6,196 nt of DNA from an uncultured Hyphomicrobiales bacterium (GTDB taxonomy: Bacteria; Pseudomonadota; Alphaproteobacteria; Rhizobiales; CAJQND01), in assembly GCA_905479595.1 (NCBI GenBank), contig CAJQND010000188.1, positions 1 to 6,196 on the forward strand, given 5' to 3'. A program made the translations under genes and the position numbers. The notes beneath the pieces were generated by a model. That model saw only the letters and a program-made list of their open reading frames with translations. It had not been told where the DNA came from and did not search any database. This document shows, piece after piece, positions 1 through 5,968 of the stretch (the stretch's first letter is position 1; every line of letters starts with the position of its first letter).

Positions 1-1
1 G

Positions 2-2656
2 GTACCGGCTGATCTTTCCAAAAAAATATTTGTGCTGTCACAGCTCACCCAGGTTCGATTGCCACTTTCAGGCCAGGTCAATATCGAGTTGCAAGGCGAT
101 GGCGAGGTCAAATCCGCCAATGCTGAACTTACAGCTGCCGGAGGACAGGTGAACTTTCCTGACTTCCTCTCAAAACCGGTAGATGTTGATGACGGAGTGC
201 TGAAACTGGTTTGGGAGCCACAAACCAAGGCTTTGCGGCTGGAGAATTCGACTATTTCTGCTGGCAGCAGCCAGTCTTCGTTAACTGGGCGCTTCCTGCC
301 GGTTTGGGGAAAAAGTGGCAATGTCGAGAAAATCGGCTTCACCATGAACGCGCGCAATACCTTGAAAAAGGGACACGCAGCAGCTGATAATCCTCATTTC
401 ATTGATCGCATTGATACATCTGGAAATGTTCTCGTCGAGGAAGGCGTGGTGAATGCCGACGATATCCTGATCATGTCAGGAGGTTCTGGTGTGCGTATGC
501 GCGGGGTGTTCGCTGAAGGCGATGAAGCGATCTCCATGAAGGTTTCCGGGCGGGTGCAAAACATGCCGCTCAAAATGACCAACAAATTGTGGCCGCCAAT
601 TGTTGCCCCATTGGCGCGCGCCTGGATCACCGAAAACGTGAGCGCGGGCACCATTTCGGAAGGCACTTTCCAGCTCAATTTACCAAGTGAAATTCTGGCA
701 GCAGCCATTCTGCAAAAGAAACCAATTCCAGAGAACCTGATCAACGCCAAGTTCAAGTTTTCCGGGATCACCGCAGCATATTTCCCCGGCCAACCTGACG
801 TGCAGAACCTGTCTGGCGAAATTGCCATACGCGGCGACAGCATGGATTTGACCAACTTGCGTGGTGTTATTCCCGCCTCGGGTGGCAATAAGCTGGAGGT
901 TACTGGCGGGCGAATGTTTATGACCAAACTCGCAGACCCGGTAAGCCAGGGTGATTTGCTGGTCGATATCAGCTCGGATGTTGCGGCCCTGCTGGAAATG
1001 GCCGACAAGCCGCCCCTCAAAATGGCATCAAGTGCTGATTTCAAAGCCAATAATGCCAGCGGCCGCGCCCTGATGAAACTCTCGCTCAAGATGCCGATGA
1101 TACCCGATGTGCCACGCGATCAGATCAAGATTTCAGCGGATGTGAAGCTTACAAATTTCGGCTTGAAGAACGCCTTCCGAGCCCTTGACGTGAGCAATGG
1201 CGATCTTGATGTGAACATTACCACCGATGGTCTTAAGGCAAAGGGGAAAATCAAACTTGATGGCATTCCGGCGAAACTCGCCTGGACCCGCAAGACTTCC
1301 CCGGTTGACCTCCAGGCGTTCACCCTGGAAACCACCCTTGATGCCAAAACCCGCAGTAAGTTCGGGCTCGACCTGTCACGTTTTCTCACTGGCCCGATTG
1401 TCATGAAGCTCGAAGGCAGCGGCAAAGGTGCAAACATCACCCAAGCGCGCATCACCTCTGATTTGTCGCGTGCAAAAATGCAGCTCGCCTCGATTCACTG
1501 GCGTTATGGTCCCAAAAAGGGCACCAAAGCGACATTTGATATTGATCTTTCCGACCCCAAAAGAGCACAGATTTCCAAACTCAGCCTTTCTGGTTCCGAC
1601 CTGGAAATCAAAGGATCAATCTCGCTGAAAAACACCGGTGAGATGTTGCTCGCCAAACTGCCGACTGTAAAGCTCGGTCGCCTCAACGTTATGGGGCTTA
1701 CAGCGGTGCGCGATAAATCCGGTGTTTTGCGCCTAGATGTGAAAGGCCGGGCCTTTGATGCCCGCCCAATGATTGCCGGTCTGTTTGCTGAAAGCACGGG
1801 CCATATCACCCCGGCAAGCGACGACAAAACCGAAATCAAAGCCAGCTTTGACACAATATACGCCTTTCGCGACCGGCATATCCGCAAGGTAAAGGCAGTT
1901 GCTTCGACCTATGGAGAGGCACTTGTGTCCATGCAGTTGGACGGTGAATTTGAAGATGGCGCGCCGATGAACTTGAACATTGCTCCGCGAGGCGATGCCT
2001 CCCGAGATATGGTTTTCAAAACCAGCAATGGCGGTGCGGCGTTGCGAGCCGCAAACCTGTACTCCAAGATCAACGGTGGCCGGCTTGATTTCCGCGCCAA
2101 TCTGGGCCGTCCCGGAGAAGGCACGATCCGCCGCGGCGACCTCACTATCCGCAAATTTTACATTGCCAATGAGGGTAACCTCGCTCAGTTCCAGAAAAAC
2201 CAAAAAGGCACGGGCAAAACTAACCAGCAAGGGCGCACCGATTTCGACAAGCTCACTTTGCCGTTCGCAGTAGATCAGGACTTTGTGCGTATTGGCGATG
2301 CCAGTGTTCAAGGCCCTGCTGTCGGTGCCCTTGCCCATGGCTCGATCCGTAAAGCTGATGGCAGATTGTCTATCGGTGGCACACTGATCCCTGCATATGG
2401 GCTAAATTCAGCCTTCTCCAACGTGCCCTTGCTCGGCACAATCATTGCCGGCGGCAAGGATGAAGGGGTGATCGGGCTAACCTTCGGCCTCAGTGGCACG
2501 ATGGCGTCACCACAAGTGCAAATTAACCCGGTATCAGCCCTTGCACCAGGCTTTTTGCGCAAGGTCTTTGAATTCCAAGGCAAAGGCGCTTTGGGTGAAG
2601 ACAAACAAAAAATCGAACAAAAACAAAAACGGCAAGACCAATCCGACAACCGTTAA
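2..2656 (+). CDS. YhdP/AsmA-like envelope protein (DUF3971 plus AsmA-like C-terminal region), 5'-truncated by the window edge
   Basis: The frame is open from base 2 to the TAA at 2654-2656, giving about 884 residues with no start in view. The GTG at 32 lies inside the conserved region, so I treat it as internal. Residues below are counted from that GTG. A DUF3971-like section contains the conserved patch LWPPIVAPLARAW at about 186-198. The end is typical of the YhdP family: IPAYGLNSAF at about 786, then LLGTIIAGG, then NPVSALAPGFLR from 832. The protein finishes in a Lys/Gln-rich tail. Between these lie repeated beta-strand-like stretches, as expected of the long hydrophobic groove of AsmA/TamB-type proteins. 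Characterised relatives (E. coli YhdP, TamB, YdbH) have one N-terminal membrane anchor and span the periplasm, carrying phospholipid towards the outer membrane. The anchor would lie upstream of this window. The family call is firm; the transport role is inferred from E. coli. Confidence 0.88.
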   Translation, partial: VPADLSKKIFVLSQLTQVRLPLSGQVNIELQGDGEVKSANAELTAAGGQVNFPDFLSKPVDVDDGVLKLVWEPQTKALRLENSTISAGSSQSSLTGRFLPVWGKSGNVEKIGFTMNARNTLKKGHAAADNPHFIDRIDTSGNVLVEEGVVNADDILIMSGGSGVRMRGVFAEGDEAISMKVSGRVQNMPLKMTNKLWPPIVAPLARAWITENVSAGTISEGTFQLNLPSEILAAAILQKKPIPENLINAKFKFSGITAAYFPGQPDVQNLSGEIAIRGDSMDLTNLRGVIPASGGNKLEVTGGRMFMTKLADPVSQGDLLVDISSDVAALLEMADKPPLKMASSADFKANNASGRALMKLSLKMPMIPDVPRDQIKISADVKLTNFGLKNAFRALDVSNGDLDVNITTDGLKAKGKIKLDGIPAKLAWTRKTSPVDLQAFTLETTLDAKTRSKFGLDLSRFLTGPIVMKLEGSGKGANITQARITSDLSRAKMQLASIHWRYGPKKGTKATFDIDLSDPKRAQISKLSLSGSDLEIKGSISLKNTGEMLLAKLPTVKLGRLNVMGLTAVRDKSGVLRLDVKGRAFDARPMIAGLFAESTGHITPASDDKTEIKASFDTIYAFRDRHIRKVKAVASTYGEALVSMQLDGEFEDGAPMNLNIAPRGDASRDMVFKTSNGGAALRAANLYSKINGGRLDFRANLGRPGEGTIRRGDLTIRKFYIANEGNLAQFQKNQKGTGKTNQQGRTDFDKLTLPFAVDQDFVRIGDASVQGPAVGALAHGSIRKADGRLSIGGTLIPAYGLNSAFSNVPLLGTIIAGGKDEGVIGLTFGLSGTMASPQVQINPVSALAPGFLRKVFEFQGKGALGEDKQKIEQKQKRQDQSDNR

Positions 2657-2657
2657 A

Positions 2658-2695
2658 GCGTTTGATAGCTGCTATTCGCGAACGCCCTCAAACGC
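2658..2695. terminator. Weak dyad at the convergent junction, possible bidirectional terminator
   Basis: GCGTTTGA (2658-2665) is matched by its reverse complement TCAAACGC (2688-2695), giving an 8-bp stem around a 22-nt interior that includes the palindrome TTCGCGAA (2675-2682). It begins just after the YhdP-like stop and runs into the last codons of nnr. Neither side has a good T-run: the minus-strand exit reads only TTTAA. It may help to end both converging transcripts, but the loop is long and the evidence weak. Confidence 0.25.
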
Positions 2696-4189
2696 CAAAG
2701 GCAGAGCGGCGGGGAGCATGGAAATGATGTCTTCGGCAATGAGGCCGGGGCCGAAGGCATCTGCCGCAGCGCCATGAAGCCATACGCCAGCGCACGCCGC
2801 TTCAAATGGCGGCATGGACTGGGCAAGCAGACCACAAATCATACCCGCCAGAACGTCGCCGGCACCCGCTGTTGCAAGGGTTGGCGGCGCATTGGCATTG
2901 ATCACCGCGCGCCCGTCGGCAGCTGCAATGACCGTATCAGGGCCCTTGAGCACAACAACAGCGCCACTGGTCGTGGCAGCGCGGCGGCAGGCTTGCAATT
3001 TTGAGTCATCATCATTGGATAGATCATTGAAAAGCCGCGTGAATTCGCCCGTATGGGGCGTGAGAACAACGGGCCTTTCAACATGTTCAGCAATCGCTTC
3101 AAACAACGCGTCCGGGTGCGGCTCAAACGATGTCAGTGCATCTGCATCCAATACCGTCGCTGCGCCCGAAGCGAGCACAGCACGCACCTTGTCCCGCGTT
3201 CCCCCACCTACCCCGCACCCTGGTCCGATAACGACAGCGTTTTTGCGCCGGTCATCGAGGATACAAGCCAAATCTTCGCCATTATCAGCACGGGCCAGCA
3301 TGATTGCCGTGAGATGGCTGGCATTCACCGCCAGCGCATTGCCTGGAGACGCTACGCTCACCAAACCGGCACCACACCGCAAGGCAGCCATAGCTGCCAG
3401 CCGCGCCGCGCCTGTGGCTGCCATCGGCCCGGAAACAGACACCGCGTGCCCGCGGCCATACTTGTGCCCCCCTAAACGCGGGGTGGGGAAATCGGCTCGC
3501 CAGAGTTCAGGGGCATTTTCATGAGTCAAGTCAGCAGGTTGGGCGGCGATCTTCGTCAAAACACTTGCATCAATGCCAATATCAGCAACCACCAACTCCC
3601 CGCAAAACCCGCGCCCGGGCATTAACAAATGACCAGGCTTTTTGCGAAAGAACGTGACAGTTAACGCTGCCTCAAACGCTACCCCGCGCACTGCGCCTGT
3701 CCGTCCATCAATACCACTTGGCATATCCACAGCCATGACAGGCACTTGCGATGCGTTTATATCGCCAATCAGGGCCGCTGCTTCTCCGGTAATATCGCGA
3801 TCCAACCCGGCTCCAAACAGAGCATCCACAATCAGATCACTGCCCGTAACAGAAGCGTCAGCAAGCGTCGCAGTTTTTCCGCGCCACTTACCTGCCATCA
3901 CAGCGGCATCGCCTTTGAGCTTGCTTAAATCACCCAACAGATAAAGAGCCACCTGCCAGCCTGCTTTTGCCAGATGGCGGGCAATCACGAAACCATCGCC
4001 ACCATTGTTCCCAGGCCCGCATAACACCGCAACTTTACCCAGTTTAAAACGTTCTGATATCGCCTGCACGCAAGCACGCCCGGCATTCTCCATCAATTCC
4101 AGACCCGGCGTTCCCGCTTCAATCGTCAACCGGTCCGCCTCATACATTTGCGCCGGGTCCAGGAGGACAAGTTGTGATCGGTCAGTCAT
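2672..4189 (-). CDS. nnr: Bifunctional NAD(P)H-hydrate epimerase / ADP-dependent NAD(P)H-hydrate dehydratase
   Basis: This enzyme repairs NADHX and NADPHX, the hydrated, inactive forms of the cofactors. The N-terminal domain interconverts the R and S epimers; the C-terminal domain removes water from the S form using ADP (ATP in some eukaryotes). It is 505 aa from the ATG at 4189. The YjeF_N epimerase domain (about 1-215) shows MENAG (33-37), GPGNNGGDG (58-66), VDALFGAG (121-128) and DMPSGID (155-161). The ribokinase-like dehydratase domain (about 225-500) shows HKYGRGH (242-248), GPGCGVGGG (322-330), LDADAL (347-352), LTPHTGEF (376-383), LKGPDTVI (414-421) and TAGAGDVLAG (440-449), with Asp445 as the probable catalytic base. 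Length and domain order fit the fused bacterial form. A TTG at 4198 would add three residues, but the ATG gives a classic 8-bp overlap with the upstream VOC gene and is preferred. Cytoplasmic. All key motifs are intact. Confidence 0.96.
   Translation of the reverse strand: MTDRSQLVLLDPAQMYEADRLTIEAGTPGLELMENAGRACVQAISERFKLGKVAVLCGPGNNGGDGFVIARHLAKAGWQVALYLLGDLSKLKGDAAVMAGKWRGKTATLADASVTGSDLIVDALFGAGLDRDITGEAAALIGDINASQVPVMAVDMPSGIDGRTGAVRGVAFEAALTVTFFRKKPGHLLMPGRGFCGELVVADIGIDASVLTKIAAQPADLTHENAPELWRADFPTPRLGGHKYGRGHAVSVSGPMAATGAARLAAMAALRCGAGLVSVASPGNALAVNASHLTAIMLARADNGEDLACILDDRRKNAVVIGPGCGVGGGTRDKVRAVLASGAATVLDADALTSFEPHPDALFEAIAEHVERPVVLTPHTGEFTRLFNDLSNDDDSKLQACRRAATTSGAVVVLKGPDTVIAAADGRAVINANAPPTLATAGAGDVLAGMICGLLAQSMPPFEAACAGVWLHGAAADAFGPGLIAEDIISMLPAALPLAFEGVRE
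4182..4189 (-). promoter_or_regulatory. ATGACTGA start/stop overlap coupling nnr to the VOC gene
   Basis: Read on the minus strand, these eight bases contain the nnr ATG (4189-4187) and the TGA stop of the VOC gene (4184-4182) in a different frame. No strong Shine-Dalgarno precedes the nnr ATG; the nearby sequence is GAGCTTGCCCAAT. Reinitiation by ribosomes finishing the VOC gene is therefore the likely way nnr is translated. The overlap is directly visible; coupling is inferred. Confidence 0.7.
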
Positions 4190-4559
4190 ATTGGGCAAGC
4201 TCGATTAAATTGCCATCAGGATCACGCAGATAGATCGACGTAATAGACCCTTGTGCGCCAGTACGTGCGACCGGACCTTGAGAGACAACCACGCCGCATG
4301 CCTGAATATGCGTCTTGGCGGCGGCCACATCATCAACAATCAGGCAAAAGTCACCTGATCCGGGAGCCGGATCGTTTGCGTGGGGCGAAAAGGGCCTGCC
4401 GGCTTCATGCAGGTTGACCTTTTGATCTGCGAATTTCAGGGCCATCCGCCCCTCACCGAAGGTTTCAGCCTGCATGCCGAGCACGCGTTCGTAAAACGCC
4501 ACAGTTTTGTCAATCGACGCAACCGTCAGCACAAAATGATCAAAGCCGGAGATTTTCAT
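4182..4559 (-). CDS. VOC (glyoxalase/bleomycin resistance/dioxygenase) family protein, GLOD5-like
   Basis: This is a 125-aa single-polypeptide VOC protein with two beta-alpha-beta-beta-beta modules, the usual size of small dimeric members. Module 1 has the family opening FDHFVLTV (6-13), VAFYERVLGM (20-29), FGEGRMALKF (34-43) and NLHEAG (49-54). Module 2 has SGDFCLIVDD (68-77) and closes with YLRDPDGNLIEL (110-121). The pattern resembles the glyoxalase-domain-containing protein 5 group, which includes Salmonella STM3117. His8 and Glu120 sit at usual metal-ligand positions, and His51 is a further candidate. The His expected at the start of module 2 appears to be Asp70, so it should not be called lactoylglutathione lyase. 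The substrate is unknown. It is the first gene of a unit with nnr. The ATG at 4559 is the only sensible start; only a weak GGGA precedes it, very close to the ATG. Confidence 0.9.
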   Translation of the reverse strand: MKISGFDHFVLTVASIDKTVAFYERVLGMQAETFGEGRMALKFADQKVNLHEAGRPFSPHANDPAPGSGDFCLIVDDVAAAKTHIQACGVVVSQGPVARTGAQGSITSIYLRDPDGNLIELAQYD

Positions 4560-4623
4560 ATCCCATGACTAACCGGATTTTGTTCCAGAATCCATGAGAC
4601 AGAATGAATTGGGGTTAGGGCGA

Positions 4624-4648
4624 TCTAATTACAAAACACAGAATTAGA
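4624..4648. repeat. Inverted repeat TCTAATT-N11-AATTAGA
   Basis: Seven-base perfect arms (4624-4630 and 4642-4648) flank an 11-nt AT-rich spacer, 65-89 bp upstream of the VOC start. The position suits an operator for the VOC-nnr unit, but the arms are short and A/T-rich, so chance is a real possibility. Confidence 0.3.
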
Positions 4649-4694
4649 ATTTAGCATCCCTATATTCATAGATAGGCCCCTGTTCTTAAATGAA

Positions 4695-4722
4695 AATTCG
4701 GCAAACTTGCGCTTGCCGAATT
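4695..4722 (-). terminator. Rho-independent terminator-like hairpin after the 40-aa ORF
   Basis: AATTCGGCAA (4695-4704) and TTGCCGAATT (4713-4722) form a perfect 10-bp stem with an 8-nt loop. Read on the minus strand, the stem is followed by TTCATTT, so the exit is an imperfect T-run (overall AATTTTCATTT). It begins 29 nt after the stop of the 4874-4752 ORF. On the plus strand the stem is followed by AATTCAGG, with no T-run, so minus-strand use is favoured. It would separate the small gene's transcript from the VOC-nnr unit downstream. Confidence 0.62.
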
Positions 4723-4751
4723 AATTCAGGAAAACATCACATCCAGGGCAG

Positions 4752-4874
4752 TTAAGAACGAGTCTTTTCGCCATTGCGAGGCTCAGCTCTAAAGGACTGC
4801 TGCGTCTGTTTCGTGCCGCCGAAGGGGCCGCGTGTAATGATCCTGTCGATGACTTCAAAAAGTGTCTGATACAT
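4752..4874 (-). CDS. Small 40-aa hypothetical protein, divergent from the LysR gene
   Basis: ATG at 4874-4872, stop TAA at 4754-4752. The case rests on context: a strong AAGGAG site 7 nt before the ATG, and a perfect 10-bp terminator-like hairpin 29 nt after the stop. The protein begins MYQTLFEVIDRIITRG, a likely amphipathic helix, then GPFGG, then a polar basic tail rich in Gln, Arg and Lys ending in KTRS. It has seven Arg/Lys against four Asp/Glu. It has no signal peptide, membrane segment or cysteine. I recognise no family. It is about the size of DUF1127 proteins, which are small and Arg-rich, but the motif expected of that family is not visible. The divergent placement and the LysR-type dyad between the two genes suggest that the neighbouring regulator controls it. 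A role as a leader or regulatory RNA cannot be excluded. Confidence 0.6.
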   Translation of the reverse strand: MYQTLFEVIDRIITRGPFGGTKQTQQSFRAEPRNGEKTRS

Positions 4875-4881
4875 GACGTAT

Positions 4882-4887
4882 CTCCTT
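4882..4887 (-). promoter_or_regulatory. Strong ribosome binding site AAGGAG for the 40-aa ORF
   Basis: The minus strand reads AAAGGAGATACGTC directly before the ATG at 4874. AAGGAG is a full anti-16S match with a 7-nt spacer, the best ribosome binding site in the window. It is the main reason to believe the short ORF is translated and to prefer its start over the overlapping TTG-initiated frame at 4933. Confidence 0.75.
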
Positions 4888-4911
4888 TGCTTATTGTTGA
4901 GCTGAATGTGC

Positions 4912-4940
4912 ATGTTTCGGCCTTGTCAGACAAACGGCAA
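4912..4940 (-). promoter_or_regulatory. Possible sigma-70-type promoter of the 40-aa ORF
   Basis: TTGCCG (4940-4935) and AAACAT (4917-4912) are separated by 17 bp on the minus strand, giving a start near 4905 and a leader of about 30 nt. The -10 match is poor, as expected of an activated promoter. With this start, the TGTAAC-N5-GTTACA dyad would be centred near -58, a usual LysR activation position. The dyad is clear; the promoter is a guess. Confidence 0.3.
4923..4933. repeat. Short palindrome TTGTC-A-GACAA, possible operator
   Basis: A perfect 5-bp dyad around one central base lies inside the spacer of the possible small-gene promoter. Its location would suit a repressor or the proximal half-site of a LysR-type protein, but an 11-bp palindrome can occur by chance. 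Confidence 0.3.
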
Positions 4941-4954
4941 TTTCCTATGCTTCG

Positions 4955-4971
4955 TGTAACATTTTGTTACA
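4955..4971. promoter_or_regulatory. LysR-type operator candidate TGTAAC-N5-GTTACA
   Basis: Six-base perfect arms (4955-4960 and 4966-4971) flank ATTTT. Inside, positions 4957-4969 fit the T-N11-A form of LysR-type boxes, with TAAC-N5-GTTA as the dyad. It is centred at 4963, 62 bp before the LysR start codon and 89 bp before the small ORF start. LysR-type regulators commonly bind such a site between divergent genes, repressing their own gene and activating the other. The dyad is directly visible; the binding protein is inferred from its position. Confidence 0.55.
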
Positions 4972-4997
4972 TGTCTATCTGCATGCGCTTGTAAAAT
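4968..4997 (+). promoter_or_regulatory. Possible promoter of the LysR gene
   Basis: TTACAT (4968-4973) and TAAAAT (4992-4997) are 18 bp apart, giving a start near 5004 and a short leader. The -35 element would overlap the right arm of the LysR-type dyad, which fits autorepression. An AAAATTT repeat (4993-4999 and 5001-5007) lies at and just after the -10. The -35 match is weak. Confidence 0.3.
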
Positions 4998-5024
4998 TTC
5001 AAAATTTAACGACGGATAAACCTA

Positions 5025-5954
5025 ATGCATCGCCGCCTGCCCTCATTGAATGCATTGCGCGCATTCGAAGCCGCCGCCCGCCATGAAAGCTTCTCACGTG
5101 CTGCAGACGAGCTGTTTGTAACCCATGCGGCTGTCAGTCGGCACATTCGCGATTTAGAGCTTTGGTTAGACGTGGTGCTTTTTGAACGAACGGGGCGTGG
5201 TGTTCTGGTAACCGAAATCGGCAGCAGCTATGCGCGCCGGTTGACGCATGCATTGGATGAATTTGCGGACGCCACCGCCGATGTACTCGCCACGGTCGAG
5301 GCACCGCAGCTAAAGATTAGTGTCGAACAGGCATTTGCGACGCTTTGGCTCGTCCCGCGCCTGGTGAAATTCGCCGAACGCTATCCGGAAGTCGAACTAT
5401 CGCTCGACCCCGATGATGAGCTTGTGAATTTCCGCGCAGACCCTGTCGACCTGGCGATCCGCTTTGGAAATGGAGATTGGACCGACGTCGATTTCACGCC
5501 TCTGGTTCGCCTGGATGTATTCCCCGTCTGCAGCCCGGAATACCAGGAACGCAAAGGGATCAAGGAACCGGGCGATCTAGCCAACGCAATGCTGCTGCAC
5601 GAGGAAACCAAGGCCTGGTGGGCAGAATGGCTGGAAGAAGCAGGCCTGAAACGTTTCCAATCCCACCGGGGTCCCCTGTTCCAGGGCAACCTTGCAGTCG
5701 AGGCCGCAGCCGCTGGCCAGGGCATCGCCCTCGGCGATAATGTATCGGCTGCAGATGGATTGCTCGAAGGGTGGCTTGTGCGGCCCTTCAACATCGCCAT
5801 TCAAGAAGATGCATACTACATCGTCAGTGCGAAAGGCAGAAAAGACACAGCCCAGGTCGAGGCCTTCAAGGCCTGGCTGATGAGCGAAATGGCTGAGACC
5901 CAGGTGAAACTGACGGCGCTTTTTGCCGACAGTGCAAACCAACCAGACAGCTAA
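5025..5954 (+). CDS. LysR-family transcriptional regulator, GcvA-like
   Basis: A complete 309-aa DNA-binding regulator, normal length for the family. The N-terminal winged helix-turn-helix begins RRLPSLNALRAFEAAARHES and continues SFSRAADELFVTHAAVSRHI (22-41), then LFERTGRGVLVTEIG (52-66), all close to the GcvA/AmpR/HvrB branch. A linker helix (about 67-92) leads to a periplasmic-binding-protein-like effector domain (about 96-295), with LKISVEQAFATLWLVPRL, DPVDLAIRFGNGDW and FPVCSPEY as family landmarks. The effector is not predictable; members of this branch respond to amino acids, purines, cell-wall fragments or other metabolites, and glycine cleavage genes are not seen here. The ATG at 5025 places RRLPSLNALR at the usual distance from the start; only a weak ACGGA precedes it. 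The 40-aa ORF is divergent and a LysR-type dyad lies between them. The prfB end converges from the right, 14 bp away. Confidence 0.95.
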   Translation: MHRRLPSLNALRAFEAAARHESFSRAADELFVTHAAVSRHIRDLELWLDVVLFERTGRGVLVTEIGSSYARRLTHALDEFADATADVLATVEAPQLKISVEQAFATLWLVPRLVKFAERYPEVELSLDPDDELVNFRADPVDLAIRFGNGDWTDVDFTPLVRLDVFPVCSPEYQERKGIKEPGDLANAMLLHEETKAWWAEWLEEAGLKRFQSHRGPLFQGNLAVEAAAAGQGIALGDNVSAADGLLEGWLVRPFNIAIQEDAYYIVSAKGRKDTAQVEAFKAWLMSEMAETQVKLTALFADSANQPDS

Positions 5955-5968
5955 GTCCGCCCCCTCGG

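Larger units (their letters stand above)
4560..4751. other. AT-rich intergenic stretch upstream of the VOC-nnr unit
   Basis: I find no convincing ORF here. It must hold the minus-strand promoter of the VOC-nnr unit unless transcription reads through from the small ORF, but no clear -35/-10 pair stands out. Visible structure is a weak 7-bp dyad at 4624-4648 and a strong hairpin at 4695-4722, both listed separately. It is the left part of a 465-bp gap that also contains a short gene. Confidence 0.6.

Noticed and set aside
1..6. GGTACC (KpnI site) at the exact left edge
   Set aside because: It may reflect a clone or fragment boundary but could equally be chance; it says nothing about biology.
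32..34. GTG as the start of the YhdP-like gene
   Set aside because: The frame stays open to base 2, no ribosome binding site precedes the GTG, and family proteins have further sequence including a membrane anchor upstream.
394..1089. 231-codon minus-strand ORF inside the YhdP-like gene, and similar ones at 1733-2338 and 2308-2649
   Set aside because: They lie antisense to a strongly conserved coding region, have no ribosome binding site worth noting, and their translations resemble no protein family.
2814..3524. 236-codon plus-strand ORF opposite nnr
   Set aside because: It is a shadow of the nnr frame: low-complexity Ala/Ser/Arg-rich translation, while the minus strand carries every expected Nnr motif.
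4721..4933. 70-codon minus-strand ORF overlapping the 40-aa ORF in another frame
   Set aside because: It starts at a TTG without a Shine-Dalgarno, runs through the right arm of the terminator-like hairpin, and competes with a frame that has AAGGAG at ideal spacing.
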